Positions 24,954 to 36,952 of a DNA stretch of 64,000 nt are shown here, piece by piece. The position numbers were made by a program, and so were the translations under genes. The stretch is from Streptomyces sp. NBC_00247 (GTDB lineage: Bacteria; Actinomycetota; Actinomycetes; Streptomycetales; Streptomycetaceae): assembly GCF_036188265.1 (NCBI RefSeq), contig NZ_CP108093.1:5538001-5602000 (forward strand), given 5' to 3'. Position 1 is the stretch's first letter. Every line of letters begins with the position of its first letter. Below the pieces are notes generated by a model. That model was not told where the DNA came from and made no database searches. It was given only the letters and a program-made list of their open reading frames with translations.

Positions 24954-25056
24954 GCCGCCGCCGCCGTACGGCCCGCCGGTCCCGGACCGCTGCCGCACCG
25001 GGCCGTACGCGGGAGCTGCCCCGGACCGGGGCCGGCGGGCCGCCCGTACGGCCGGG

Positions 25057-27330
<2,274 letters not shown>

Positions 27331-27465
27331 GGTTGCTCCCCTTCGAGCGCGTGGGTCTCTCCCGCTCGATCCTGTCATGGCGGTCGGGGAGCACACCCGG
27401 AAGGAAGGGGCGACGGGACCCGTGAGCGGTCCGTGATGTCGGCGGGCCGTGGCAGGATCGTGTAT

Positions 27466-30177
27466 GTGGCTGAGACAGCATCGAAGAAGACGGCAGACAA
27501 CCGACCGCGCCTGCTCCTCATGGACGGGCACTCCCTGGCGTACCGGGCGTTCTTCGCCCTGCCCGCGGAGAATTTCACGACCGGGACGGGGCAGCCGACG
27601 AACGCCGTGTACGGCTTCGCCTCGATGCTGGCGAACACGCTGCGCGACGAGGCGCCCACCCACTTCGCGGTGGCGTTCGACGTGTCCCGCAAGACCTGGC
27701 GCTCCCAGGAGTTCCCCGAGTACAAGGCGAACCGCTCCAAGACCCCCGACGAGTTCAAGGGGCAGGTCGAGCTGATCGGCGAACTGCTGGACGCGATGCA
27801 CGCGGACCGGTTCGCCGTCGACGGCTTCGAGGCCGACGACGTGATCGCCACGCTCGCCACTCAGGCGGAGGCCGCCGGGTTCGAGGTGCTGATCGTCACG
27901 GGTGACCGCGACTCCTTCCAGCTCATCACCGAGAACGTCACGGTCCTCTACCCGACCAAGGGCGTCTCCGAGCTGACCCGCTTCACCCCGGAGAAGGTCG
28001 AGGAGAAGTACGGCCTCACCCCCGCCCAGTACCCGGACTTCGCAGCGCTGCGCGGCGACCCGTCGGACAACCTTCCCGGCATCCCCAAGGTGGGCGAGAA
28101 GACCGCCGCGAAGTGGATCAACCAGTTCGGCTCCTTCGACGAGCTGGTGGCGCGCGCCGACGAGGTGAAGGGCGTCGCGGGACAGAACTTCCGCGACCAC
28201 CTGGACTCGGTGCGGATGAACCGCCGACTGACCGAGATGGTGCGCGACGTGGAGCTCCCCAAGGGCCCCGCCGAGCTGGAGCGCGCCCCGTACGACCGCA
28301 CCGCCGTCACCGGGGTGCTGGACGTCCTGGAGATCCGCAACCCGAGCCTGCGGGAGCGGCTGCTCGCCGTCGACCCGGGCGCGGCCGAGGAAGAGGCACC
28401 CGCCCCGGCCGCCGGGGTCGAGCTCGACGGCACGGTGCTGGGCACCGGACAGGTCGCCGGCTGGCTGGCCGAGCACGGCGCCCAGCCGCTGGGCGTGGCC
28501 ACCGTGGACACCTGGGCGCTCGGCACCGGCACCGTCACCGAGATCGCCCTCGCGGCGGTCGGCGGGGCGGCGGCCTGGCTGGACCCGACGGAGCTCGACG
28601 CCTCGGACGAGCAGGCGCTCACCGCCTGGCTCGCCGACCCGGAGCGGCCGAAGGTCCTGCACAACGCCAAGGCCGCCATGCGGGTCTTCCCCGAGCTGGG
28701 CTGGCACATCGAGGGCGTCACCATGGACACCGCGCTCGCCGCGTACCTGGTGAAGCCGGGACGCCGGTCCTTCGCGCTGGACGCGCTGGCGGTGGAGTAC
28801 CTCGGCCGCGAGCTGGCCCCGGCCGCCGCCGCGGACGGGCAGCTGGCGTTCGGCGCGGACGACCGCGCCGAGGCGGACGCCCTGATGACGCAGGCCCGCG
28901 CGGTCCTCGACCTCGGCGCCGCGTTCTCCACGCGGCTCAGGGAGGTCGGCGCGCTCGACCTGCTGCACGACATGGAGCTGCCCACCTCGATCCTGCTGGC
29001 CCGGCTGGAGCGGCACGGCATCGCCGCCGACCGCGCCCATCTGGAGGCGATGGAGCAGCAGTTCGCGGGCGCCGTGCAGCAGGCCATAAAGGAAGCGCAC
29101 GCGGCGGTGGGCCGGGAGTTCAACCTCGGCTCGCCCAAGCAGCTCCAGGAAGTCCTCTTCGGCGAGCTGGGACTGCCCAAGACCAAGAAGACGAAGACCG
29201 GTTACACCACCGACGCCGACGCCCTCGCCTGGCTCGCCGCGCAGACCGAGCACGAACTGCCGGTGATCATGCTGCGCCACCGCGAACAGGCGAAGCTGCG
29301 GGTCACCGTCGAGGGCCTGATCAAGACGATCGCGGCGGACGGACGCATCCACACCACCTTCAACCAGACGGTGGCGGCGACCGGACGCCTCTCCTCCACC
29401 GACCCCAACCTCCAGAACATCCCGGTCCGTACGGACGAGGGGCGCGCGATCCGCCGGGGCTTCGTCGTCGGCGAGGGCTTCGAAACGCTGATGACGGCGG
29501 ATTACAGCCAGATCGAACTCCGGGTGATGGCCCACCTCTCCGAGGACGCCGGCCTGATCGAGGCGTTCACCTCGGGCGAGGACCTCCACACCACCGTCGC
29601 CTCCCAGGTGTTCGGCGTGGACAAGTCGGCCGTCGACCCGGAGATGCGCCGCAAGATCAAGGCCATGTCCTACGGACTCGCCTACGGTCTCTCCGCGTTC
29701 GGGCTCTCCCAGCAGCTCAACATCGAAGCGGGCGAGGCGCGTGGCCTGATGGACACGTACTTCGAGCGCTTCGGCGGAGTACGCGACTACCTCCACCGGG
29801 TCGTGGAGGAAGCCAGGTCCACCGGATACACCGAGACGGTCTTCGGCCGCCGCCGGTACCTCCCCGACCTCAACAGCGACAACCGCCAGCGGCGCGAGAC
29901 GGCGGAGCGCATGGCGCTCAACGCCCCGATCCAGGGCACCGCCGCGGACATCGTGAAGGTCGCGATGCTCCACGTCGACCAGGCGCTCACCAAGGCGAAG
30001 CTGAAGTCCCGGATGTTGCTCCAGGTGCACGACGAAATCGTGCTGGAGATCGCCCAGGGCGAAAGCGCCGAGGTGGAGGGGATCCTGCGCCGCGAGATGG
30101 CGTCGGCCGTGTCGCTGCGGGCCCCGCTGGACGTGTCGGTCGGCGTGGGCGCCGACTGGGAGTCCGCGGCGCACTGA
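27466..30177 (+). CDS. polA: DNA polymerase I
   Basis: A 903-residue polymerase for Okazaki-fragment processing and repair. The N-terminal 5' nuclease domain has LLLMDGHSLAYRAFFALP, DGFEADDVIATLA and VTGDRDSFQLI. The polymerase domain has motif A ADYSQIELRVMAH (near residue 678), motif B RRKIKAMSYGLAYGLS and motif C LQVHDEIVLE (near 854). The middle 3'-5' exonuclease domain looks inactive: the place of the E. coli D355-E357 pair reads VDTW and that of D424 reads HNAKAA. GTG at 27466 fits the family start VAETASKK; ATG at 27436 would add ten residues. A perfect hairpin follows the gene. Confidence 0.96.
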   Translation: MAETASKKTADNRPRLLLMDGHSLAYRAFFALPAENFTTGTGQPTNAVYGFASMLANTLRDEAPTHFAVAFDVSRKTWRSQEFPEYKANRSKTPDEFKGQVELIGELLDAMHADRFAVDGFEADDVIATLATQAEAAGFEVLIVTGDRDSFQLITENVTVLYPTKGVSELTRFTPEKVEEKYGLTPAQYPDFAALRGDPSDNLPGIPKVGEKTAAKWINQFGSFDELVARADEVKGVAGQNFRDHLDSVRMNRRLTEMVRDVELPKGPAELERAPYDRTAVTGVLDVLEIRNPSLRERLLAVDPGAAEEEAPAPAAGVELDGTVLGTGQVAGWLAEHGAQPLGVATVDTWALGTGTVTEIALAAVGGAAAWLDPTELDASDEQALTAWLADPERPKVLHNAKAAMRVFPELGWHIEGVTMDTALAAYLVKPGRRSFALDALAVEYLGRELAPAAAADGQLAFGADDRAEADALMTQARAVLDLGAAFSTRLREVGALDLLHDMELPTSILLARLERHGIAADRAHLEAMEQQFAGAVQQAIKEAHAAVGREFNLGSPKQLQEVLFGELGLPKTKKTKTGYTTDADALAWLAAQTEHELPVIMLRHREQAKLRVTVEGLIKTIAADGRIHTTFNQTVAATGRLSSTDPNLQNIPVRTDEGRAIRRGFVVGEGFETLMTADYSQIELRVMAHLSEDAGLIEAFTSGEDLHTTVASQVFGVDKSAVDPEMRRKIKAMSYGLAYGLSAFGLSQQLNIEAGEARGLMDTYFERFGGVRDYLHRVVEEARSTGYTETVFGRRRYLPDLNSDNRQRRETAERMALNAPIQGTAADIVKVAMLHVDQALTKAKLKSRMLLQVHDEIVLEIAQGESAEVEGILRREMASAVSLRAPLDVSVGVGADWESAAH

Positions 30178-30240
30178 CGCGGCCGAGGGGGAGTCCGTGG
30201 CGCACCGATGCGCCGCTGACGCCATGTATGTCGCTGACGA

Positions 30241-30263
30241 GGCCGGACACGGCGTGTCCGGCC
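30241..30263 (+). terminator. Terminator after polA
   Basis: A perfect 10-bp stem (GGCCGGACAC with GTGTCCGGCC) and a three-base loop, 63 bases after the polA stop. Its right arm starts a run of similar GTGTCCGG copies. Confidence 0.7.
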
Positions 30264-30325
30264 TCCGGCGTGTCCGGGGCACGGCGTGTCCGGGGCGGCC
30301 GTGTCCGGCCTTCTGGCGTGTCCGG
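30255..30325. repeat. Degenerate tandem array of about 16-bp units with TGTCCGG core
   Basis: TGTCCGG occurs at 30255, 30271, 30287, 30302 and 30319, a spacing of 15-17 bases, mostly within GGCGTGTCCGGGGC. The first copy is also the right arm of the polA terminator. It lies in a 704-base gap without genes. Confidence 0.7.
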
Positions 30326-30442
30326 GGCGGGCGGGGCGAAGGAGGGCTGGCTCAGGGGTGTGGGATCCGGGACTCCGGGTTGCTGGTTCCGGGCGTGCTC
30401 CAGGGGAGCTGGCGTCGGGGGCCCGGCCCCGGTGTCCTTCAC

Positions 30443-30490
30443 GGCCGGTGCGGTCCGCGCGGCCGGTGCGGTCCGTGCGGCCGGTGCGGT
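30443..30490. repeat. 18-bp tandem repeat, 2.7 copies
   Basis: Units GGCCGGTGCGGTCCGCGC (30443-30460) and GGCCGGTGCGGTCCGTGC (30461-30478) are followed by a partial third unit to 30490. One base differs between the full copies. Confidence 0.8.
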
Positions 30491-30881
30491 TTCCCGTCGT
30501 GCTCCGGGTCCCGGGGTGTCCCGTCTCCCCGCAGCCGAACCCACGTTCCGCGCACCACCAGCGAGCCGGCGGCAGCCGGGCCCAGATCCGGGCCCGGAAC
30601 AGACGTCGGGGACGAAGCAGAACAGAGCGCCAGGGGGCACGGACCACGCCCCCTGCCCCTGGCGAGCCGGGTCGCGGCAAGCCCCGTCCACGGGAAGCGG
30701 GGCTGCGGAGAGCTTGTCCCGCACCGGAAGCGAGAGGCAGGACAACTTGTGTTGAACATCGTGAAAAACCCGTAAGAACCGGTCAATCGACTGTGTTGAA
30801 GTATCAGAAGTTGCCGTAGGGTCACGGGAGTCCTCGCGCTGGGGAGCGCGAACAGCCGTCGTCGGGGAGGGACCAGACCAT

Positions 30882-32594
30882 ATGGCAGCGCAATTCGGCC
30901 GTCGCCTGCGCAGAGGGGCCACCAGTACCGCGGTGGCCGCCGCCGTCGTCGCGGCGCTCTCCGCCTCCCAGGCGCCAGGTGCCCCGCTGGGCCAGGCCGC
31001 GTCCCCCGGCGGGACCGACAAGTCGACGGCGGCCGAACCCGAACAGGGCTCCGCCACCGGCGAGGACGGCTACCACACGGACCTGCCGCCGCTGACCACT
31101 CCCAACACCCCGACCGTCTCGGCCGGTCTGCCCGCCACCAGTGCCGAGTCGGGCATCCCGGCCTCGGTCCTCGGCGCGTACAAGCAGGCCCAGTCGACCA
31201 TCGCCGGCACCGACCCGGCCTGCCGCCTTCCCTGGCAACTCCTCGCCGCCATCGGCAAGGTGGAGTCGGGGCAGGCGCGCGGCGGCAAGGTCGACGCGAG
31301 CGGTACCACGCTCACCCCGATCCTCGGCCCCGCCCTCGACGGCAACGGCTTCGCGCTCATCCAGGACACGGACAACGGCGCGTACGACAACGACACGACC
31401 CACGACCGGGCGGTCGGGCCGATGCAGTTCATCCCGTCCACCTGGGCCACGTGGGGCCAGGACGCCAACGGTGACGGACGCAAAGACCCCAACAACGTCT
31501 ACGACGCGGCGCTCGCGGCCGGGCTCTATCTCTGTGCCGGGTCCCGGGACTTGTCCATCGACACCGACGTCGACCGCGCGGTGCTGAGCTACAACCACTC
31601 CACCGCCTACCTGTCGACCGTGCGTTCCTGGTTCGAGTACTACAACAACGGCGCGCACTCGGTGCCCGACGGAACCGGTGTCCTGCCGACCACGCCCGGC
31701 CCGGCGACCAGCGTCACCGCCGGCCCGGCTTCGCCTTCGCCTTCGCCGTCCACCCCTCCCTCGCCCACGCCGTCCCCGGACGGGACGCCGGGGACCACCC
31801 CGCCGTCCCCGAGCCCCAGCACACCGCCGAGCGGTAAGCCCGGGAACACCCTGCCCAGCAAGCCGCCCACGACCACCACGCCTCCGTCGCCCTCCCAGGA
31901 CCTCAAGCTCTCCGGCATCGAGAACGCGGGAACCGGCACGCTGACCGCCATGGCGGGCCGGGAATTCGCCGGGGCCGTCACCGTGCGGGCCGTCGACGGC
32001 CAGGGCGAAGCCTTCGCCCAGGCTCCCGTCACTTTCACCATCAGTGGTGACACCGACGCCCACTTCGCCGGCGGGGCCACGAGCGCCGACTCCGTCACCG
32101 CGGCGGACGGAACCGCGAGCGCCCCGGCGCTCGTGGCGGGCGAGACCACCGGCGACTTCCGTGTCCACGCGGTCGTCGGCACCACCGCGCAGTTCAGCCT
32201 CGACTTCACCGCGACCGTCACCGCCCGCCGGGCCGACACGGTCACCCGGACGACCAGCACCGCGCTGACCGCCGCCCAGGGCGGCGACTTCGCCGACAGC
32301 GTCCAGGTCAAGGCGACCCTCGACGGGGCCGTCGCCTCCGGCGTCGCCGTCACCGCCACGGTCCTCACCAGTGCCGGGGAAGCCGTTCCGGACGGTCAGG
32401 GCCCCCACTTCACGGGAGCCGGCGGCTCCGCCGTCAGCACGCTCACCGGCCTGACGACCGACGCGGACGGTCTGCTCTCCCTCCCGCAGATCCACGCGGG
32501 CGGCACGGCGGGCACGTACAAGCTGCGGATCACCACCGAGGGCGGCGCCGTCCTCGACATCGAGCTCACCGTCGAGGCGCCGCCCGCCGCCTGA
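30882..32594 (+). CDS. Secreted lytic transglycosylase (MltB/SLT-like) with Ig-like C-terminal region
   Basis: A 570-residue exported protein. The signal peptide is in the first 40 residues (RRGATSTAVAAAVVAALSASQAPGA). The transglycosylase domain covers about residues 85-260. The catalytic Glu is in LPWQLLAAIGKVESGQARGG, and the MltB-type features DRAVGPMQFIPSTWATWGQDANGDG, NNVYDAALAAGLYLC and VLSYNHSTAYLSTV follow. It should cleave peptidoglycan glycan strands outside the cell. Residues 265-345 are a Ser/Pro/Thr-rich wall-spanning linker, and the rest holds two Ig-like modules (AREFAGAVTVRAVDGQG and QGGDFADSVQVKATLDG), as in wall-attached Streptomyces proteins. Confidence 0.9.
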   Translation: MAAQFGRRLRRGATSTAVAAAVVAALSASQAPGAPLGQAASPGGTDKSTAAEPEQGSATGEDGYHTDLPPLTTPNTPTVSAGLPATSAESGIPASVLGAYKQAQSTIAGTDPACRLPWQLLAAIGKVESGQARGGKVDASGTTLTPILGPALDGNGFALIQDTDNGAYDNDTTHDRAVGPMQFIPSTWATWGQDANGDGRKDPNNVYDAALAAGLYLCAGSRDLSIDTDVDRAVLSYNHSTAYLSTVRSWFEYYNNGAHSVPDGTGVLPTTPGPATSVTAGPASPSPSPSTPPSPTPSPDGTPGTTPPSPSPSTPPSGKPGNTLPSKPPTTTTPPSPSQDLKLSGIENAGTGTLTAMAGREFAGAVTVRAVDGQGEAFAQAPVTFTISGDTDAHFAGGATSADSVTAADGTASAPALVAGETTGDFRVHAVVGTTAQFSLDFTATVTARRADTVTRTTSTALTAAQGGDFADSVQVKATLDGAVASGVAVTATVLTSAGEAVPDGQGPHFTGAGGSAVSTLTGLTTDADGLLSLPQIHAGGTAGTYKLRITTEGGAVLDIELTVEAPPAA

Positions 32595-32611
32595 CGCCGC
32601 TCAGCGTCCCC

Positions 32612-32644
32612 GTGCCCGTACCGAGCACCTCCCGGTACGGGCAC
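32612..32644 (+). terminator. Terminator after the transglycosylase gene
   Basis: A perfect 12-bp stem (GTGCCCGTACCG at 32612-32623 with its complement at 32633-32644), 18 bases after the stop codon. The rest of the gap to 32905 shows no gene. Confidence 0.75.
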
Positions 32645-32905
32645 GCGGCGTACCGGGAGGTGCGGGCGTCGTGAGCGGTGCGGACCCGCCGGCCCTCGCT
32701 CGCGTACGGACCGGTGCCGGCTGGGGGCGCCGTGCCGGCAGGCCAGGGCCCCGACGCCGACCCTCGCCCACCGACGCCCGTCCCTCGCGCCTGCCTGTAC
32801 GGCTTCCGCCGGCTGTACGGCTTCCCCCACCGGAACGGCTTCGGTCTACCGGCGCCGGGCCCCCGCCCACCGGCATTGCCCCGCCTACCGCCACGCCCTA
32901 CCCGT

Positions 32906-35467
32906 TCACGGCCGTTGCTCCCGCTTCAGCCGCGCCGAGGTGAAGCGGGTGGCGGCGACCGTCGTCGGGTCCTCCGGCCACGGGTGCCGGGGGTAGCGTC
33001 CGCGCAGTTCCGTGCGGACGGCGCGGTACCCCTCCCGCCAGAACGAGGCCAGATCCGCGGTCACCGCCGCCGGCCGCCCCGCCGGGGACAAGAGGTGCAC
33101 CAGCACGGGCACCCCGGCCACCGAGGGCGTCTCGGCCAGACCGAACAACTCCTGGACCTTCACCGCGAGGACCGGCTGCTCGCCGTCGTACTCCACCCGG
33201 ATCCGGGACCCGCTCGGCACCTCGATCCGTTCGGGGGCCAGCTCGTCCAGCCGGGAGGCCTCGCCGGTCGCCCAGGGCAGCAACCGGCGCAGCGCCTGTC
33301 CCGCGTCGATCCGGCCCAGGTCCGCACGGCGCCGCGCGCGCGACAGCTCCGGCTCCAGCCACTCACCGGCGCGCACCAGCAGCGCCTCGTCCGACACCTC
33401 GGGCCACGGCGCACCCAGGACCCGGTGCAGGAAGGCCAGCCGGGCCCGCAACTGTTCGCTGTCCCGGGTCCACCGCAACAGCCCGGTCCCCTCCCGGCGC
33501 AGCCCCTCCAGGAGCGCGGTGCGCACCAGCTCCGGGGCCGGCTGCTTCAGCGGGCGCACCGCCAGCTCCACCGCCCCCAGCCGGTCCACCACGCGCGCCA
33601 CCACGTCGCCGTCGCTCCAGCGGACCTCCTCGCCCCGGAACCGCAGGTGGCCCGCGGCCAGCACCGCGGTGTCCTCGTCGATCACCGCCGCCAGCCTCAC
33701 CCGGGCCGACGCGGCGTGGTTCGGCCGGTCCGCGACGGCGACCGCGAGCCACGGCGAGCCGCGCAGCCCCGAACCGTCCCGCAGCTCCGCCCCGGTCCCC
33801 GACGCCATCAGGAAGGCCTCCCCGCCCCGGCCCCGCGCCACCCGCTCCGGGAACGCCAGCGCGGCGACGAGTCCGGCGGCGGCGTCGTCCGTGACCGGAG
33901 CGGCCCCGTCCACCGCCCTGGCGCCCGCCGCGCCACCGGCAGGCCCGTCCCCGCCCTCCCCGCCGCCCAGTGAGGACGACAGCCGCCGCACCTCCTGGCG
34001 CCAGCGCGCGGCGTACCCGTCGCCGCCCCGGCGCGCGGTACGCAGGGCCGCCGCCAGGTCGTCCCCGTACTCGCGGGGCGGCTCCTCGCTCAGCAGGGCC
34101 ACCACCTCGGCGGCCCGGCGCACCCCGACCTCCCGGGCTCCGTCGACCAGGGCCCGCGCCAGGCGGGGATGGACACCGAGGCGGGACATCCGCGTGCCCC
34201 GCCCGGTCGCCCGCCCGTCCGCGTCGACCGCCCCGACCGCCCGCAGCACCTCGCGGGCCGCACTCATCGCTCCCGCGGGAGGCGGGTCGAGCAACGCGAG
34301 GTGCACCGCCCCGGGGTCGCCCCAGCACGCGGCGCGCAGGGCGAACGCCGCCAGGTCCGCGACCCGGATCTCCGGGGCCGGGAACCGGGCGAGCCGCCCG
34401 TCCTCCGCCTCCGTCCAGCACCGGTACACCGCCCCGGGAGCCTCTCGTCCGGCACGGCCCGCCCGCTGGCGTCCGGTCGCCTGCGAGGCCCGCACCGTCG
34501 TCAGGGCACTCAGCCCTCGGGCGTGGTCGGTCCTGGGCTCCCGGGCGAGGCCGCTGTCGACCACGACCCGCACCCCGGGCACGGTCAGCGACGACTCCGC
34601 GACCGAGGTCGCCAGCACCACCCGCCGTCCCGCGCCCGAGCCTCCCGCCAGGACCGCGTCCTGTACGGCGGCGGGCGCCCGCCCGTGCACCTGCAGCACC
34701 TCGGCGCCGGTCCCGGTCAGCCGGCCGGCGACCTGGGCGATCTCGCCCACACCGGGCAGGAAGCAGAGCACGTCGCCGTCCCGCTCCGCGAGTGCCCGGC
34801 GCACCACCGAGGCGACGTGCGTCAGCAGCGCGGGATCGACCCGCATCCCGTGCGGCGGCCGGACCGGAGCGGTGGGCGGTGCCCAGACGACTTCCACCGG
34901 GTGGGAGATCCCGGTCGCCTCGACGACCGGGGCGTCGCCGAGCAGGCGTGCCCAGCCCTCCGCGTCGGTCGTGGCGGAGGCGGCGACCAGCCGCAGGTCG
35001 GGGCGGAGCGTCTCGCGCACGTCCAGCAGGAAGGCGGCGGCGGTGTCGGCGTCCAGATGACGTTCGTGGCACTCGTCGAGGATCACCACGTCGGTGCCGG
35101 AGAGCTCCTGGTCGCGCTGGAGGCGCTGGAGCAGCACCCCGGTGGTGACGACCTCGACCACGGTGTCCGGGCCGACCGCCCGCTCCCCGCGCACGGTGAA
35201 ACCGACGCGGCCCCCGGGCCGCTCGCCGAGGAGCCAGGCCATGCGACGGGCCGCGGCGCGGGCGGCGATCCTGCGGGGTTCGGCGACCACGACCTTGCGC
35301 GGCTGGCCCTGGCCGGTCAGCCCCGCCAGGGCGAGCGGCACGAGGGTGGTCTTGCCGGTCCCCGGCGGCGCGCAGAGCACGGCGGTGCCCCGCTCGTCGA
35401 GCGCCCGGCGCAGGGCGGGCACGGCGGTGCGGACGGGCAGGTCGGCCAGGGCATCGGTTCGGATCAC
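32906..35467 (-). CDS. hrpB: ATP-dependent helicase HrpB
   Basis: An 853-residue DEAH-family RNA helicase-like protein. Motif I is CAPPGTGKTTLVPLAL, motif Ia is VVVAEPRRIAARAAARRMA, motif II is ILDECHERHLDAD (DECH), motif III is ASATTDAE, and motifs V-VI are LATSVAESSLTVPGVRVVVDSG and ATGRQRAGRAGREAPG. The C-terminal HrpB-specific domain with LPWATGEASRLDELAPERIEVPSGSR-type sequence and the ending QELFGLAETPSVAGVP is present, so the gene is full length. The cellular role of HrpB is poorly known. The GTG at 35467 opens VIRTDALADLPVRTAVPAL. Confidence 0.93.
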   Translation of the reverse strand: MIRTDALADLPVRTAVPALRRALDERGTAVLCAPPGTGKTTLVPLALAGLTGQGQPRKVVVAEPRRIAARAAARRMAWLLGERPGGRVGFTVRGERAVGPDTVVEVVTTGVLLQRLQRDQELSGTDVVILDECHERHLDADTAAAFLLDVRETLRPDLRLVAASATTDAEGWARLLGDAPVVEATGISHPVEVVWAPPTAPVRPPHGMRVDPALLTHVASVVRRALAERDGDVLCFLPGVGEIAQVAGRLTGTGAEVLQVHGRAPAAVQDAVLAGGSGAGRRVVLATSVAESSLTVPGVRVVVDSGLAREPRTDHARGLSALTTVRASQATGRQRAGRAGREAPGAVYRCWTEAEDGRLARFPAPEIRVADLAAFALRAACWGDPGAVHLALLDPPPAGAMSAAREVLRAVGAVDADGRATGRGTRMSRLGVHPRLARALVDGAREVGVRRAAEVVALLSEEPPREYGDDLAAALRTARRGGDGYAARWRQEVRRLSSSLGGGEGGDGPAGGAAGARAVDGAAPVTDDAAAGLVAALAFPERVARGRGGEAFLMASGTGAELRDGSGLRGSPWLAVAVADRPNHAASARVRLAAVIDEDTAVLAAGHLRFRGEEVRWSDGDVVARVVDRLGAVELAVRPLKQPAPELVRTALLEGLRREGTGLLRWTRDSEQLRARLAFLHRVLGAPWPEVSDEALLVRAGEWLEPELSRARRRADLGRIDAGQALRRLLPWATGEASRLDELAPERIEVPSGSRIRVEYDGEQPVLAVKVQELFGLAETPSVAGVPVLVHLLSPAGRPAAVTADLASFWREGYRAVRTELRGRYPRHPWPEDPTTVAATRFTSARLKREQRP

Positions 35468-35711
35468 GCACCCAGTGTCGTACGGCTCCCCGGGCGCACC
35501 CCACCCCCGCACGGGGGAGCCGCCTCCCTCGCGCGGGGGAAGGGGAAGCGGCTCCAGGGCCGGGGTCCGGCGGAGGTGGCCGGTGCGGCAGGTCCGGCCG
35601 GCCGGCCCGGGGATCCCGCCGGCGTACCCCGCTGCCAGGGCGTTCGGGGCAGCCGGGTCGGGGCAGTCGGTCGGTTCCGGCAGGTGTGCCGCGCCGGGGC
35701 AGCCGGCCGGT

Positions 35712-36524
35712 TCAGTCCCGTTCGCAGACGAAGATCGCCGTGCCCGGGATGAGGTTCCCACGCAGCGGCGACCAGCCGCCCCACTCCTGGTGGTTCCACT
35801 CCGGCCACTCCGGTTCCACCAGGTCGACCAAGCGGAAGCCTGACGCGACCACGTCGCGGACCCGGTCGCCCAGCGTCCGGTGGTGCTCCACGTAGACGGC
35901 CTCGCCCGATTCGTCCTGTTCCACGTAGGGGACACGGTCGAAGTAGGACGCGGCGACGGACAGGCCCTCCGGTCCCGGTTCGTCGGGGAAGGCCCAGCGG
36001 ATCGGGTGGGTCACCGAGAAGACCCAGCGCCCGCCGGGCCGCAGCACCCGGCGGACCTCGCGGAAGACGCGTACCGGGTCGGCGACGAAGGGGACGGCGC
36101 CGTAGGCGGAGCAGGCGAGGTCGAAGGAGCCGTCCCGGAAGGGCAGCACCCCGGCGTCCGCCTCCACCAGCGGCACCTCGTCGCCGATCCGCAGGGCGTG
36201 CTGGAGTTGCCGGTGGGAGAGGTCCAGCGCCACCGGGCGGGCTCCCTGGGCGGCCAGCCAGCGGGAGCACTGCGCCGCTCCCGCGCCGATCTCCAGGACG
36301 TCGCGGCCCGCGAGGGCGGCGACGGGACCGAGCAGACCGGCTTCCGCCTCGTCGAGCCCTTCCGGCCCCCAGACGAACCGGTCGTCGCCGAGAAACGCCC
36401 CGTGGTCGCTCTGGTACTCGTCCGCGTTCCGGTCCCACCAGCCGCGACTGGCCCGGCTGCTCTCCGGGTCGCCCGCTTCGCGGCGGGTCGCTTCGGGTTC
36501 GGTTCCGTAGGTCTCTTGGCTCAT
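35712..36524 (-). CDS. Class I SAM-dependent methyltransferase
   Basis: A 270-residue cytoplasmic methyltransferase. The SAM motif I is VLEIGAGAAQCSRWLA (residues about 95-110), motif II is PVALDLSHRQLQHA, and LPFRDGSFDLACSAYGAVPFV and VLRPGGRWVFSVTHPIRWAF are motifs III and IV of the Methyltransf_11 group. The substrate is unknown. The C-terminal half carries aromatic residues (EPEWPEWNHQEWGGW) that may shape the acceptor site. The gene is leftward and divergent from rpsA across 428 bases. Confidence 0.88.
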   Translation of the reverse strand: MSQETYGTEPEATRREAGDPESSRASRGWWDRNADEYQSDHGAFLGDDRFVWGPEGLDEAEAGLLGPVAALAGRDVLEIGAGAAQCSRWLAAQGARPVALDLSHRQLQHALRIGDEVPLVEADAGVLPFRDGSFDLACSAYGAVPFVADPVRVFREVRRVLRPGGRWVFSVTHPIRWAFPDEPGPEGLSVAASYFDRVPYVEQDESGEAVYVEHHRTLGDRVRDVVASGFRLVDLVEPEWPEWNHQEWGGWSPLRGNLIPGTAIFVCERD

Positions 36525-36952
36525 CGTGTCCGTCGTTGTAGTTTGCCTTTACCCGCCGCGCGCGGCGGGGTGCGGGGAGTGTCCGCGCGGTGTCCGCTCG
36601 CGGCGCCGGCTTCCGGCGACGCGTGGGCGAGGAGTTCTCGGACCCGTACCGGCCCGGATACGGCCTCCACACGGTCGAGTTGTGCCGGATTTGGCCCGTT
36701 GCGCCCTGCGTGTGCGCCTTCGCGCATTGACCCTGTCCGGCTGCCCCCGTATGCTACAAGTTGCGCTGCGAGCCTGCGCGCCTCAGACCTAGCAGGCCGC
36801 GCTCGCGTCTGTTGCATGTCCCCTCGGTTGTCGAGGTGCCTCCCGGAGACGGGTCGGGCACTTTCCAGGCTGTCCGGCTTCTGCAGAGGCGATAAGGGCT
36901 CACGGCGTAGCAGTACCTACGACTCACTGTCCGTACCGGAGCCCTTTCCCAC
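36525..36952. other. 428-base region upstream of rpsA, with promoter and long leader
   Basis: The rpsA promoter lies at 36727-36755 (separate entry). The following leader of roughly 190 bases contains no convincing ORF. A leader of this size before S1 could take part in S1 autoregulation, but no specific element is recognised. Confidence 0.5.
36727..36755 (+). promoter_or_regulatory. Probable HrdB-type promoter of rpsA
   Basis: TTGACC at 36727-36732 and TATGCT at 36750-36755 are separated by exactly 17 bp. This is close to the consensus of the principal Streptomyces sigma factor and fits a strongly expressed ribosomal gene. Transcription would start near 36762. Confidence 0.7.

Larger units (their letters stand above)
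30178..30881. other. 704-base intergenic region between polA and the transglycosylase gene
   Basis: Apart from the polA terminator and the two repeats listed, this gap contains two further hairpins (CAGGGGGC with GCCCCCTG near 30633-30656, and GCCCCG with CGGGGC near 30681-30702) and then an A/T-richer stretch at about 30740-30820 that probably holds the promoter of the next gene. I see no gene and no riboswitch that I would defend. Confidence 0.5.

Noticed and set aside
30500..30881. c-di-AMP (ydaO) riboswitch upstream of the lytic transglycosylase
   Set aside because: Such riboswitches are common before Streptomyces cell-wall hydrolase genes, but the conserved GGGGTGAAT-type core is not present.
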